Source of the DNA: an uncultured Proteiniphilum sp.
GTDB taxonomy: Bacteria; Bacteroidota; Bacteroidia; Bacteroidales; Dysgonomonadaceae
Assembly: GCF_937873925.1 (NCBI RefSeq)
Contig: NZ_CALNAT010000213.1
Location: 1 to 12,512 of the forward strand
Direction of reading: 5' to 3'
DNA: 12,512 nucleotides
The notes under the pieces are model-generated. The model made no database searches. It was not told the DNA's origin and saw nothing but the letters and a program-made list of their open reading frames with translations. The translations under genes and the position numbers were made by a program. Shown here piece after piece: positions 6,509-12,512 of the stretch (its first letter is position 1; the number at the start of each line of letters is the position of its first letter).

Positions 6509-7363
6509 TCAGTTCACTTCAATAATAAGATATTTGGTAAGGCTCCAGAAACGCTGTGTATCGGTGATCTGGAAAGTGAGTTTCCCGTCGCTACCCTTTA
6601 CAAATTCATAAGTACCTTCGGGATGTGTAGACCATAACTTGCCTTTTGAGGCATACAACGGGATCTCCGTCACTTCGCGGATATCGATTTTCAGGAAGTA
6701 ATCCTTATTGAACGTATCCTGCAGCACACGCGTCTGTTGCAGGAACCCACCCGAAAGTATCTTCTGGTCTTTCAGTTCAGTGGCCGTGCCAAAGACATAG
6801 TAAGCTGTATGCAATGATCTGTCCTGATCCCGGATAGTGGCTGACTGGTTTTCAGTTTCAACCGCCAGGGAGGCGATATCCTGCGAAAGTTGGGTGATCT
6901 GCTCATCTTTCTGCGCCAACTGGCTCTGTAATTCCACCAGGCGGGAGGCGCTCTCCTTCATTTCGTTATTCAGCCGGGTGATGGTATTTTTCAGCGATGT
7001 TATCTCCTTGTTGTTCCCGCTGTATTTCCTGTTCAGTTCATCCAACTGGGCCTTGTTTCGTTTCAGGATATCGTTGATCATCTTGAAATTCTCATTCACC
7101 CTGTCGCGGGTATCCTTGTTCATTTCACCTTCCTGTGCCGACTGGGTGGAAATATATTTTTCCGCCTCCCTGATCCTGGCAAAATTATCTTCCACCTCAC
7201 TGATCACAGCCATCATCTCAGCCGCCTCGGCTTCGGTTCCGGCAGACTGCTGTAACAAAGAGTCACGTTGAGCCTGAAGCTCCTTATACTCTTTCGATTC
7301 CCTTACGTTTGTACATGAAACGATGAGTCCCATAACAAAAAACAATATTCCAATCTTTTTCAT
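6509..7363 (-). CDS. Coiled-coil lipoprotein with conserved C-terminal domain
   Basis: Predicted lipoprotein of 284 aa. From the ATG at 7363, the signal M-K-K-I-G-I-L-F-F-V ends in lipobox L-I-V-S-C (Cys17). The frame is open upstream to a TTG at 7546, but that extension crosses repeat-like intergenic DNA and would bury the lipoprotein signal, so it is rejected. Residues about 21-180 are rich in E, Q, K, L and N in heptad-like order (for example N-T-I-T-R-L-N-N-E-M), predicting long coiled coils. Residues 184-284 form a globular, beta-rich domain starting at H-T-A-Y-Y-V-F-G-T-A-T-E-L-K. From memory, proteins of this layout in Bacteroidota are sometimes named after the Bacteroides fragilis collagen-binding adhesin Cbp1; I cannot confirm that here, and binding function should not be assumed. 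It probably sits in the cell envelope. An intrinsic terminator follows. Confidence 0.82.
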   Translation of the reverse strand: MKKIGILFFVMGLIVSCTNVRESKEYKELQAQRDSLLQQSAGTEAEAAEMMAVISEVEDNFARIREAEKYISTQSAQEGEMNKDTRDRVNENFKMINDILKRNKAQLDELNRKYSGNNKEITSLKNTITRLNNEMKESASRLVELQSQLAQKDEQITQLSQDIASLAVETENQSATIRDQDRSLHTAYYVFGTATELKDQKILSGGFLQQTRVLQDTFNKDYFLKIDIREVTEIPLYASKGKLWSTHPEGTYEFVKGSDGKLTFQITDTQRFWSLTKYLIIEVN

Positions 7364-7593
7364 TTTTATAATCAATTTCTTAATACTTAAAGGTGTATGA
7401 AACCATGCGGGACCAAGACTACTAGAAATCAAGAACCAAGATAAATATATCAGTGAAGAAATTAAAATCAAAACGCAGAAACTGAGATGTCTTGATTCCT
7501 GGCTCTTTGTTCTTTCCTCTTGATTACCATGTCCGGTTTCGTACAATCATTTAATTAACGATTAACTCTCAAAATAGTTTGATTATCAAATTC
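7364..7593. other. Intergenic region between rsmI and the lipoprotein gene
   Basis: This 230-bp AT-rich gap has no exact TAnnTTTG -7 box on the minus strand for the lipoprotein gene and no convincing U-tract terminator for rsmI. It carries a set of opposed AATCAAGA-type repeats (7411-7528), a 13-bp palindrome next to the rsmI stop (7578-7590), and a small TTAATTAA palindrome (7551-7558). The repeats explain the artificial reading frame that extends the lipoprotein gene upstream. Confidence 0.55.
7411..7528. repeat. Imperfect opposed AATCAAGA repeats
   Basis: The octamer AATCAAGA occurs on the plus strand at 7427-7434 and twice on the minus strand (TCTTGATT at 7490-7497 and 7518-7525). Around each copy is degenerate A/C/G-rich sequence of the kind A-A-C-C-A-A-G-A or G-A-G-C-C-A-G-G-A. 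The best opposed pair, AATCAAGAACCAAGA (7427-7441) against the minus-strand AATCAAGAGGAAAGA, matches at 12 of 15 positions. The layout resembles a decayed intergenic repeat with two inverted arms around an AT-rich centre. Confidence 0.45.
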
Positions 7594-8262
7594 TCATTTT
7601 CCCGCTACGACAATAACAAATTCCCCCTTCGGCTCATTTCCGGTAAAATGGGCGATCAATTCACCCAGAGTACCTCTCACCGTTTCCGCATAGACTTTCG
7701 ATATCTCCCTCGATACCGAAGCCGCCCGGTCATCACCCAAATTCTCCGCAAGATGGGAAAGTGTTTTCACCACGCGGTACGGTGATTCATAGAAAATCAT
7801 GGTCCGGTTCTCCTCCGCCAGTTGCTTCAACCGTGTCTGTCTCCCTTTCTTCTGCGGCAGAAAGCCTTCGAAACTAAAGCGCTCTGCAGGCAAACCCGAT
7901 TCCACAAGGGCGGGCACAAACGCAGTCGCTCCGGGAAGACACTCCACATCCACCTCCTCCTGTACACAGGCCCGCACAAGCAGAAAACCGGGATCGGAAA
8001 CGGACGGTGTGCCGGCATCCGATATTAATGCGATGTGATCTCCGGCTTTTATCCGCTCTACCACATGGGCTACTGTCCGGTGTTCATTGAATTTATGGTG
8101 GGATTGCATGCGCGTTTCTATGCCGAAATGTTTCAACAGGATACCGCTGGTACGCGTATCTTCCGCCAGGATCAGATCGCATTCTTTCAGTATCCTGATC
8201 GCTCTCAGGGTAATATCTTCCAGATTACCTATCGGTGTGGGCACCACGTATAGTTTCCCCAT
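7594..8262 (-). CDS. rsmI: 16S rRNA (cytidine1402-2'-O)-methyltransferase
   Basis: RsmI uses S-adenosylmethionine to add the 2'-O-methyl group to C1402 of 16S rRNA in the decoding centre. The protein is 222 aa, of tetrapyrrole-methylase fold, the short form usual in Bacteroidota (E. coli RsmI is longer at the C-terminus). Signature stretches are V-V-P-T-P-I-G-N-L-E-D-I-T (7-19), A-E-D-T-R-T-S (33-39), L-I-S-D-A-G-T-P-S-V-S-D-P-G (79-92) and L-P-G-A-T-A (109-114). The ATG at 8262 is chosen because M-G-K-L-Y-V-V is the family N-terminus; an in-frame GTG at 8283 overlaps the previous stop and would add seven unlikely residues. The gene is 17 bp after the previous minus-strand gene and is probably co-transcribed with it. 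Confidence 0.96.
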   Translation of the reverse strand: MGKLYVVPTPIGNLEDITLRAIRILKECDLILAEDTRTSGILLKHFGIETRMQSHHKFNEHRTVAHVVERIKAGDHIALISDAGTPSVSDPGFLLVRACVQEEVDVECLPGATAFVPALVESGLPAERFSFEGFLPQKKGRQTRLKQLAEENRTMIFYESPYRVVKTLSHLAENLGDDRAASVSREISKVYAETVRGTLGELIAHFTGNEPKGEFVIVVAGK

Positions 8263-8279
8263 GCTCCCTGCCTTCCTGC

Positions 8280-9149
8280 TCACTCAAAACCCTTTTTGAT
8301 GATCCGGAGAAACTCCTTTACCGTCTGATCTTCGAAATTCCAATCCCGCTCATCCTTCAAATAGATCTCAGCTTCTTCAAAGTTTCCCAATGCATTTAAC
8401 CTGTCCATTACATTATTCATCTCAGAGCGGTTGTTATTGAACAGTTCCCTCTGGAACAAGAAACGGTCATTGAGGCTGATCCCCCTTTTCAGATCCAGTA
8501 ACGCAGGCGGCGCCTGGATGATATCGTTCAAAGAGCGCATCACGGATTTTTCCTTTCCATTCTTTTCGGAGGGGTCCGGCCCTGTCCCGGCGGGAGGAGG
8601 AGGTACGGCTCCGGTGATCCGTGGATCCTTGTATTCGGGCAGGACTATTCTTTCAGTAAAGCTGACTCTTTCCTGTACTGGGAGAATATCATCCGTTTCC
8701 GCCGAAGGATACTCCGGGTGATTTGAATGTTCCGACTGCTCTGAATATTCCGGTTGATCCAAAAAATCCGGCTGTGCCGGCAATATACCCGGTTGATCCG
8801 CATGTGCCTCTGCAACCTCAGGTTTATCCCGGGGAGCCTGTTCCCGGTTTTCGGGGACTTCCTCTACCGCTTCTTTTTTCTTTTCATACGCCGGTTCCCG
8901 GACAGCATTGTTCCGTCCGTCCGATTCCGACAGAAACCTTACCAACCGCTCCATCTGCCTCTTCATCTCTCCGATCTGCATCAGTTCCAGTTCATGGAGC
9001 GACCGCGATATCTTCTCTAACCGGTCGAAAGAGGCGCTGAAAAACGAGAAAGGCAACGTATCGCTTTCCTTGACCGACAGGAGGCGTTCTTCCAATAATT
9101 TCAGATCACTCAAAAGTTGATCGATATATTCTTTTCTTTTTTCCGACAT
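8280..9149 (-). CDS. Conserved Bacteroidota protein: coiled coil, disordered linker, C-terminal domain
   Basis: Function not recognised; 289 aa, no signal peptide or membrane segment, so probably cytoplasmic. Residues 1-75 are helical and coiled-coil-like, with many E, L, K and R. Residues 80-200 are low-complexity and charged (P, E, Q, D, S), with loose Q-P-E-Y / H-P-E-Y units (132-147) and a P-P-P-P run (183-186), suggesting a flexible linker. Residues about 205-289 form a compact helical domain: S-L-N-D-I-I-Q, then I-S-L-N-D-R-F-L-F-Q-R-E-L-F, then L-N-A-L-G-N-F-E-E-A-E-I-Y-L, ending in W-N-F-E-D-Q-T-V-K-E-F. I recall similar C-terminal domains in uncharacterised Bacteroidales proteins. 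It has its own good promoter and shares a transcript with rsmI. Confidence 0.85.
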   Translation of the reverse strand: MSEKRKEYIDQLLSDLKLLEERLLSVKESDTLPFSFFSASFDRLEKISRSLHELELMQIGEMKRQMERLVRFLSESDGRNNAVREPAYEKKKEAVEEVPENREQAPRDKPEVAEAHADQPGILPAQPDFLDQPEYSEQSEHSNHPEYPSAETDDILPVQERVSFTERIVLPEYKDPRITGAVPPPPAGTGPDPSEKNGKEKSVMRSLNDIIQAPPALLDLKRGISLNDRFLFQRELFNNNRSEMNNVMDRLNALGNFEEAEIYLKDERDWNFEDQTVKEFLRIIKKGFE

Positions 9150-9219
9150 CTGATATCCTTATTACCGGGGATTTCATTACAGACTCACATTGAGCGGTAT
9201 TCCCGGTATTTGCAACTTA

Positions 9220-9252
9220 CAAAAGTAATCATTATTTGGAAAGCTCCACAAA
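9220..9252 (-). promoter_or_regulatory. Bacteroidota-type promoter for the conserved gene and rsmI
   Basis: On the minus strand TTTG (-33, 9252-9249) is followed after 21 bp by TACTTTTG (-7, 9227-9220). This fits the Bacteroidota consensus. The -33 box lies within the last codons of the upstream helicase gene. Transcription would start near 9213, leaving a leader of about 64 nt before the ATG at 9149. Confidence 0.66.
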
Positions 9253-10656
9253 ATCATCGGGCAAATTCACAAGAAATAACTTCCGGGAACTACGGGTAAT
9301 GGAAGTGTAAAGCCAACGGTAAAAGTTCTCACCCATATAGGATTTCTGGATATACCCCAGATCAAGGAACACATTCCTCCACTCCCCACCCTGCGCCTTA
9401 TGGCAGGTAACAGCGTATCCGTACTTCACCTGCAATGCATTGAACCAGGGATTGGACTTCACTTTCATGTACCTCAACTGTTTCCGGGATATATCGGCAT
9501 AATCTTCCATCACATTGGCAAAAAGACGCTCGTTTTGTTCGCGCGTAAGCCCGGGGACCTCGGTATACAGTACATCCAGAATGATTTTTGCCTCGAATTC
9601 AATCTCATAATCGCGATGATACAACAGCACATTGCAAAACCTGAAACCATACATTTCCTCCTCTCCCTTCACACGCCGGACTTCTACAAACTCTCCGTTA
9701 GCCAGAAAATCGATATCTTCGAAACCATCTACCCAGAAATAGCTGTTCTTGGTGATCATCAGCATATCCCCCGTGGAAATCTCCTCTTCCCGGTATAATA
9801 CCCTGTTCCTGATCCCGTTATTATAGGCGTTCACCCGCTTATTGGAGCGGGAAATGACGATAGTCTCCTCCATCCCGTCCTTCCGGTAAGCATTGGAGAT
9901 CTCATCGATCAATTCAGTTCCTGTGATCCGCATTACATCTGCAAAGCCATTCACTTTCAGTTTCGGATATTCATCCGTTTTTTGAAATCTTAACGCATTT
10001 CTCAGCGCCGTAGCATTATGCAGGATACCCGACTCCTCCTCCTGGCGTACGATCTGGGTCAAAGTCGCCTCTGCAACCTCCAGTGAGTAAGAACGCAGTA
10101 TATCTTTGTCGAGCGCGGGGCTATGCTCCTGTTTCACCGGTGGTAACTGCGCGCTGTCGCCCATAAGCAATATCCTGCATCCTTCGGCCGAATAAACATA
10201 TTCTATCAGGTCGTCCAGCAACCTCCCCGTTCCGAAAATGGAGAAATCGGACGATTCATTATGGATCATCGATGCCTCATCCACAATGAAGAGCGTATGC
10301 TTATGCAGGTTTTCGGAAAGGGAAAAATGGGGTGTCCCTTCGGCAAACTTCTGTTGACGGTATATCTTCTTATGAATGGTAAACGCTTGTTGGGCGGCGT
10401 AGCCCGAAAAAACCTTCGCCGCCCTTCCCGTAGGCGCCAATAAAACGGTTTTTTGCCTGAATTCGGTCATCGTTCTTACAAGACTCCCGATAAGGGAGGA
10501 TTTTCCCGTGCCCGCATATCCTGTAAGCAAAAAGATATGGTCATCGATCCCTGAAAAAAGAAAACCGGCAATCTTTTCCAGGGCTTTCATCTGGTCGTCT
10601 GTGAAGTTAAACGGGAAATTTCCGCTGATTTTCTCAATAAAAAACCGATTTACCAT
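9232..10656 (-). CDS. RecD-like ATP-dependent DNA helicase (SF1B)
   Basis: Helicase of 474 aa related to the RecD/TraA/Pif1 group. Motifs run in order: Walker A G-Y-A-G-T-G-K-S-S (46-54), motif Ia A-P-T-G-R-A-A-K (74-81), Walker B V-D-E-A-S-M (125-130), motif III G-D-S-A-Q-L-P-P-V (166-174), Q-I-V-R-Q with the likely Arg203 finger, motif V with V-T-C-H-K-A-Q-G-G-E-W (416-426) and motif VI Y-T-S-I-T-R-S (450-456). It lacks the N-terminal OB and helix-hairpin-helix parts of RecD2, so it is a short stand-alone form common in Bacteroidota. A role in DNA repair or replication is likely but not shown here. The ATG at 10656 (M-V-N-R-F-F) is preferred over the ATG at 10698, since the longer leader is lysine-rich, low-complexity and unlike the family. 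Confidence 0.93.
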   Translation of the reverse strand: MVNRFFIEKISGNFPFNFTDDQMKALEKIAGFLFSGIDDHIFLLTGYAGTGKSSLIGSLVRTMTEFRQKTVLLAPTGRAAKVFSGYAAQQAFTIHKKIYRQQKFAEGTPHFSLSENLHKHTLFIVDEASMIHNESSDFSIFGTGRLLDDLIEYVYSAEGCRILLMGDSAQLPPVKQEHSPALDKDILRSYSLEVAEATLTQIVRQEEESGILHNATALRNALRFQKTDEYPKLKVNGFADVMRITGTELIDEISNAYRKDGMEETIVISRSNKRVNAYNNGIRNRVLYREEEISTGDMLMITKNSYFWVDGFEDIDFLANGEFVEVRRVKGEEEMYGFRFCNVLLYHRDYEIEFEAKIILDVLYTEVPGLTREQNERLFANVMEDYADISRKQLRYMKVKSNPWFNALQVKYGYAVTCHKAQGGEWRNVFLDLGYIQKSYMGENFYRWLYTSITRSSRKLFLVNLPDDFVELSK

Positions 10657-10772
10657 TTTTTTTGGTATTTTTTCCCGTAAAAGTAGCACAATTATCATTC
10701 TTTTTCTAAATTTGTAGTCTAAAATCCGAAAGTCAAAATTTAAACAGTATAAATATTAAAAAGGAAAAGTCC
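10657..10772. other. Divergent gap between helicase and pseudopilin-like gene
   Basis: A 116-bp AT-rich gap with a plus-strand -7 box at 10707-10714 and an A-rich, weakly self-pairing stretch around the helicase start codon (10651-10667). No exact minus-strand -7 box for the helicase was found. Confidence 0.45.
10707..10714 (+). promoter_or_regulatory. -7 box for the pseudopilin-like/DUF3822/rsmD operon
   Basis: TAAATTTG matches TAnnTTTG exactly on the plus strand, 58 bp before the ATG at 10773. No clear -33 TTG stands at 19-21 bp. An AAGGAAA stretch at about 10760-10766 precedes the start and could act as a weak ribosome site. Confidence 0.45.
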
Positions 10773-11477
10773 ATGAAAGTTATAATGAGAGTGCTTTTAG
10801 CAGTAGCCATTATTCTTTTGGCTTATGTTAGCTGGAGAAGTATCCAAGAAACCGAAGATTTTAATGCGGAGGTAGCAAAACGTGACCGGGCCGTTATCCA
10901 ACGTTTGGTGGATATCCGTACGGCGCAAGTCGCTTTGCGTGCCCGGAGCGGTTCTTACACAGCCAGTTTTGACACACTGACCCATTTCGTAAAAGACGGA
11001 AGAATTGCTACAGTTGTAAAAGCAGGAGATCTCACCGAAGCTCAGTTGGAAGCGGGTATGACAGAAGTGAAAGCCATGCAGATAATTAATTCGGGCAACG
11101 AAAAAGCCATAAGGGATGCAGGTCTTTGGGATGAAGCAAAAAATGCTCCTCAATTAGTGAGAGACTCTATTTTCTCCCCTGCCGTGGAAGTCTTGTATCC
11201 GAATCGCCGCAATTTCAGCCCCGATTCTCTGGCATTCGTACCCTATGGGAACGGAGCTAAATTCGAGATGGCGGTCGACTCGCTGATCACCGCATCGGGT
11301 TATCCCATCCAGGTGTTTGAGGCAAAAACACACTACTCGGTCTATTTGGGAGATCTCAACAAAAAATTACTGGATCAGAAAATCCAGGAGGTGCTCGATC
11401 GTCCGGGTAACAAATATCCCGGATTGCAGGTGGGTTCACTTGAAGTGGCTAACAATAACGCCGGTAACTGGGAATAA
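10773..11477 (+). CDS. Membrane-anchored pseudopilin-like protein, function unknown
   Basis: Protein of 234 aa with one N-terminal membrane helix (about residues 5-20, V-L-L-A-V-A-I-I-L-L-A-Y) and a soluble remainder with no lipobox. The helix continues into an amphipathic stretch, R-D-R-A-V-I-Q-R-L-V-D-I-R-T-A-Q-V-A-L-R-A-R-S-G split by positions 38-60, followed by S-Y-T-A-S-F-D-T-L. This arrangement (hydrophobic helix, long amphipathic helix with I-R-T-A-Q, then G-x-Y-T...L) recalls type II secretion pseudopilins and type IV pilins. There is no prepilin peptidase site (no G before F/M-T-L-x-E), so any likeness is structural. The C-terminal half (130-234) has a beta-rich look. It is the first gene of a compact run with a DUF3822-type gene and rsmD. 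Subcellular location is the inner membrane facing the periplasm, by inference. Confidence 0.85.
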   Translation: MKVIMRVLLAVAIILLAYVSWRSIQETEDFNAEVAKRDRAVIQRLVDIRTAQVALRARSGSYTASFDTLTHFVKDGRIATVVKAGDLTEAQLEAGMTEVKAMQIINSGNEKAIRDAGLWDEAKNAPQLVRDSIFSPAVEVLYPNRRNFSPDSLAFVPYGNGAKFEMAVDSLITASGYPIQVFEAKTHYSVYLGDLNKKLLDQKIQEVLDRPGNKYPGLQVGSLEVANNNAGNWE

Positions 11478-11491
11478 CGGCCTCCCGGCGT
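11458..11491 (+). other. Inverted repeat across the first stop of the operon
   Basis: ACGCCGG (11458-11464) and CCGGCGT (11485-11491) form a perfect 7-bp GC-rich stem with a 20-nt loop that contains the stop codon of the pseudopilin-like gene. The stem ends 6 bp before the ATG of the DUF3822-type gene. There is no U-tract directly after it. It could tune translation of the second gene, which ribosomes finishing the first gene would open. Confidence 0.35.
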
Positions 11492-11497
11492 CAACGT

Positions 11498-12313
11498 ATG
11501 TTTTTACCTGAAAATATCGATCTGGCATATTCGGAAAGATACAATTTATCCATTCGGCTGTCGCCGAATGGATTTTCTTTTTGTATTTATTGTCCGGGAG
11601 ATCCAACTATTTTTCATTTTCAGGAAACCGCATTAGGAGGTAAACTTTCCTATATAGATAATATCAAAAAACTGATTTTCGACCTTGGCTTTTTTAGCCA
11701 GGCTTTTAATCAGGTAACCGTTACCATCGTTTCCCCTTTTTACACGCTGGTTCCCGAAGATTATTTTGAAAAGAAACGGATTGAAGAGATCTTCCGGTTC
11801 AATTTTCATGACACGAATGGAATTATTCTCACGGACAGTACTCCGGACAGTGAGCTCCGGACTCTTTTCAATGTCGATGAAGAGGTACATTCATTCCTTT
11901 CCCGGAATTTATGGAACCCGACATTCCATCATCACAGTTCCCGTCTTACCCATCTGTTCAAATCCCACAGGGGCAATGAAAATGGAAAATGCTGCTTCGC
12001 CGATTTTCACGACAAATATGTAACTACAGTCTCTTTTTCAGGCAACAAACTGATCTCTACCAATACGTTTCAGGCAACCGATCCTCACGACGCTACTTAT
12101 TTTATCGCGAGTGTGTGGGAGAAACTCGCTTTCGACCAATCTACAGACAGGCTTTTTATTTCCGGTGATATCGATTCCCAAAGAGCAACAGTCGACCTGC
12201 TCAGAAAACTGATCCGGCGGGTGGAACAGGTGGCATTGAATCCGAAGGTGATGTTGACAGAAGGACAAAAGAGAACGCTCCCTACTGATATATTGGCTGA
12301 CCTATGCGTATAA
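11498..12313 (+). CDS. DUF3822-family protein
   Basis: Protein of 271 aa matching what I know of the DUF3822 family, found in Bacteroidota next to rsmD; function unknown. It has no signal peptide or membrane segment, so it is probably cytoplasmic. Strand-turn-strand units at residues 15-40 (Y-N-L-S-I-R-L-S-P-N-G-F-S-F-C-I-Y) and 165-186 (C-F-A-D-F-H-D-K-Y-V-T-T-V-S-F then G-N-K-L-I) and a later L-F-I-S-G-D (219-224) resemble the repeated beta core of actin/HSP70-fold proteins such as PilM and FtsA. That is inference and the nucleotide-binding residues are not clear. The gene starts 21 bp after the pseudopilin-like gene and its end overlaps rsmD by 10 bp, so translation of the three is likely coupled. 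Confidence 0.86.
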   Translation: MFLPENIDLAYSERYNLSIRLSPNGFSFCIYCPGDPTIFHFQETALGGKLSYIDNIKKLIFDLGFFSQAFNQVTVTIVSPFYTLVPEDYFEKKRIEEIFRFNFHDTNGIILTDSTPDSELRTLFNVDEEVHSFLSRNLWNPTFHHHSSRLTHLFKSHRGNENGKCCFADFHDKYVTTVSFSGNKLISTNTFQATDPHDATYFIASVWEKLAFDQSTDRLFISGDIDSQRATVDLLRKLIRRVEQVALNPKVMLTEGQKRTLPTDILADLCV

Positions 12314-12512
12314 TCGGAGGAAAATACAAGTCCAGAAGAATTCAGGTTCCACCAAATCTGAAAGCTCGTCCTACGACTGATTTTGCCAAAGAGGGGCTTT
12401 TTAATGTCCTCAATAATCTTTTGGACTGGGAAGAGACGGCTGCCCTGGATCTTTTTTCCGGAACGGGGAGTATAGCTTTTGAATTGATTTCGAGAGGATG
12501 CACGTATGTAGT
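12304..12512 (+). CDS. rsmD: 16S rRNA (guanine966-N2)-methyltransferase, N-terminal part (3' cut by window edge)
   Basis: The first 69 codons of a gene running off the window. RsmD methylates N2 of G966 in 16S rRNA using S-adenosylmethionine during 30S assembly. The start M-R-I-I-G-G-K-Y-K-S-R-R is the family N-terminus. R-P-T-T-D-F-A-K-E-G-L-F-N (22-34) matches the R-P-T-x-x-x-x-K-E-x-x-F-N signature. D-L-F-S-G-T-G-S (49-56) is the SAM-binding motif I. The catalytic N-P-P-Y/F motif lies beyond the window. The start codon overlaps the end of the DUF3822-type gene by 10 bp, which fixes the operon. Confidence 0.94.
   Translation, partial: MRIIGGKYKSRRIQVPPNLKARPTTDFAKEGLFNVLNNLLDWEETAALDLFSGTGSIAFELISRGCTYV

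Noticed and set aside
6837..7271. 144-codon open frame on the plus strand opposite the lipoprotein gene
   Set aside because: Its Ser/Phe/Leu-rich translation is the expected mirror of coiled-coil coding sequence rich in Glu, Lys and Gln codons.
7364..7546. N-terminal extension of the lipoprotein from an upstream TTG
   Set aside because: Would place the lipobox signal about 60 residues inside the protein and translate the intergenic repeat.
8431..9040. Two plus-strand open frames with proline-rich translation opposite the conserved gene
   Set aside because: They reflect the biased linker codons of the minus-strand gene.
9400..9798. 132-codon open frame on the plus strand opposite the helicase gene
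   Set aside because: Antisense to helicase coding sequence with all motifs intact; no domain or start signal of its own.
10657..10698. Longer helicase start at the ATG at 10698
   Set aside because: Adds 14 residues unlike the family start; the ATG at 10656 has an A-rich upstream stretch.
1..12512. Defence system, phage, transposon or CRISPR array
   Set aside because: No repeats with regular spacing, no transposase, integrase or defence-type domains; the RecD-like helicase has the housekeeping layout and neighbours.

Overview
The window looks like chromosomal DNA of a member of the Bacteroidota (Bacteroidales). I would guess the Dysgonomonadaceae/Porphyromonadaceae area, but this is inference. 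The signs are short lipoprotein signals, Bacteroidota-specific conserved genes (a DUF3822-type protein next to rsmD, a RecD-like helicase of the Bacteroides type, a conserved protein next to rsmI), A-rich rather than Shine-Dalgarno start regions, and several TAnnTTTG -7 boxes, two of them with a TTG/TTTG -33 box at 20-21 bp. No mobile element, integrase, CRISPR array, rRNA or tRNA was seen.

Region 1 (1-4286) begins with the last codons of a flavodoxin on the plus strand. Its stop overlaps the stop of a convergent minus-strand maltodextrin unit. In transcription order this unit is a LacI-family regulator (4286-3276), an SLC45/GPH-like sugar symporter (3041-1512) and a GH13 alpha-amylase-family lipoprotein (1429-74). 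A LacI-type inverted repeat with a central CG lies in the 234-bp gap before the transporter. The unit probably cuts alpha-glucans outside the cytoplasm and imports the products. No SusC/SusD pair is visible.

Region 2 (4483-6435) holds an arginine deiminase gene on the plus strand, divergent from the LacI gene and without other arc genes. It overlaps, tail to tail, a minus-strand YjjG-like HAD phosphatase.

Region 3 (6436-10656) is on the minus strand. In transcription order it has a RecD-like helicase, a conserved protein with a coiled-coil N-terminus, a disordered linker and a compact C-terminal domain, rsmI (16S rRNA C1402 2'-O-methyltransferase), and a coiled-coil lipoprotein followed by an intrinsic terminator. 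A good promoter for the conserved protein and rsmI lies in the 3' end of the helicase gene.

Region 4 (10657-12512) is on the plus strand. It is a compact run of a membrane-anchored pseudopilin-like protein, a DUF3822-type protein that may have an actin-like fold, and the start of rsmD (16S rRNA G966 methyltransferase). Most of the window is ordinary housekeeping and carbohydrate metabolism. The best candidate for undescribed biology is the pseudopilin-like/DUF3822 pair, with the disordered protein before rsmI second.
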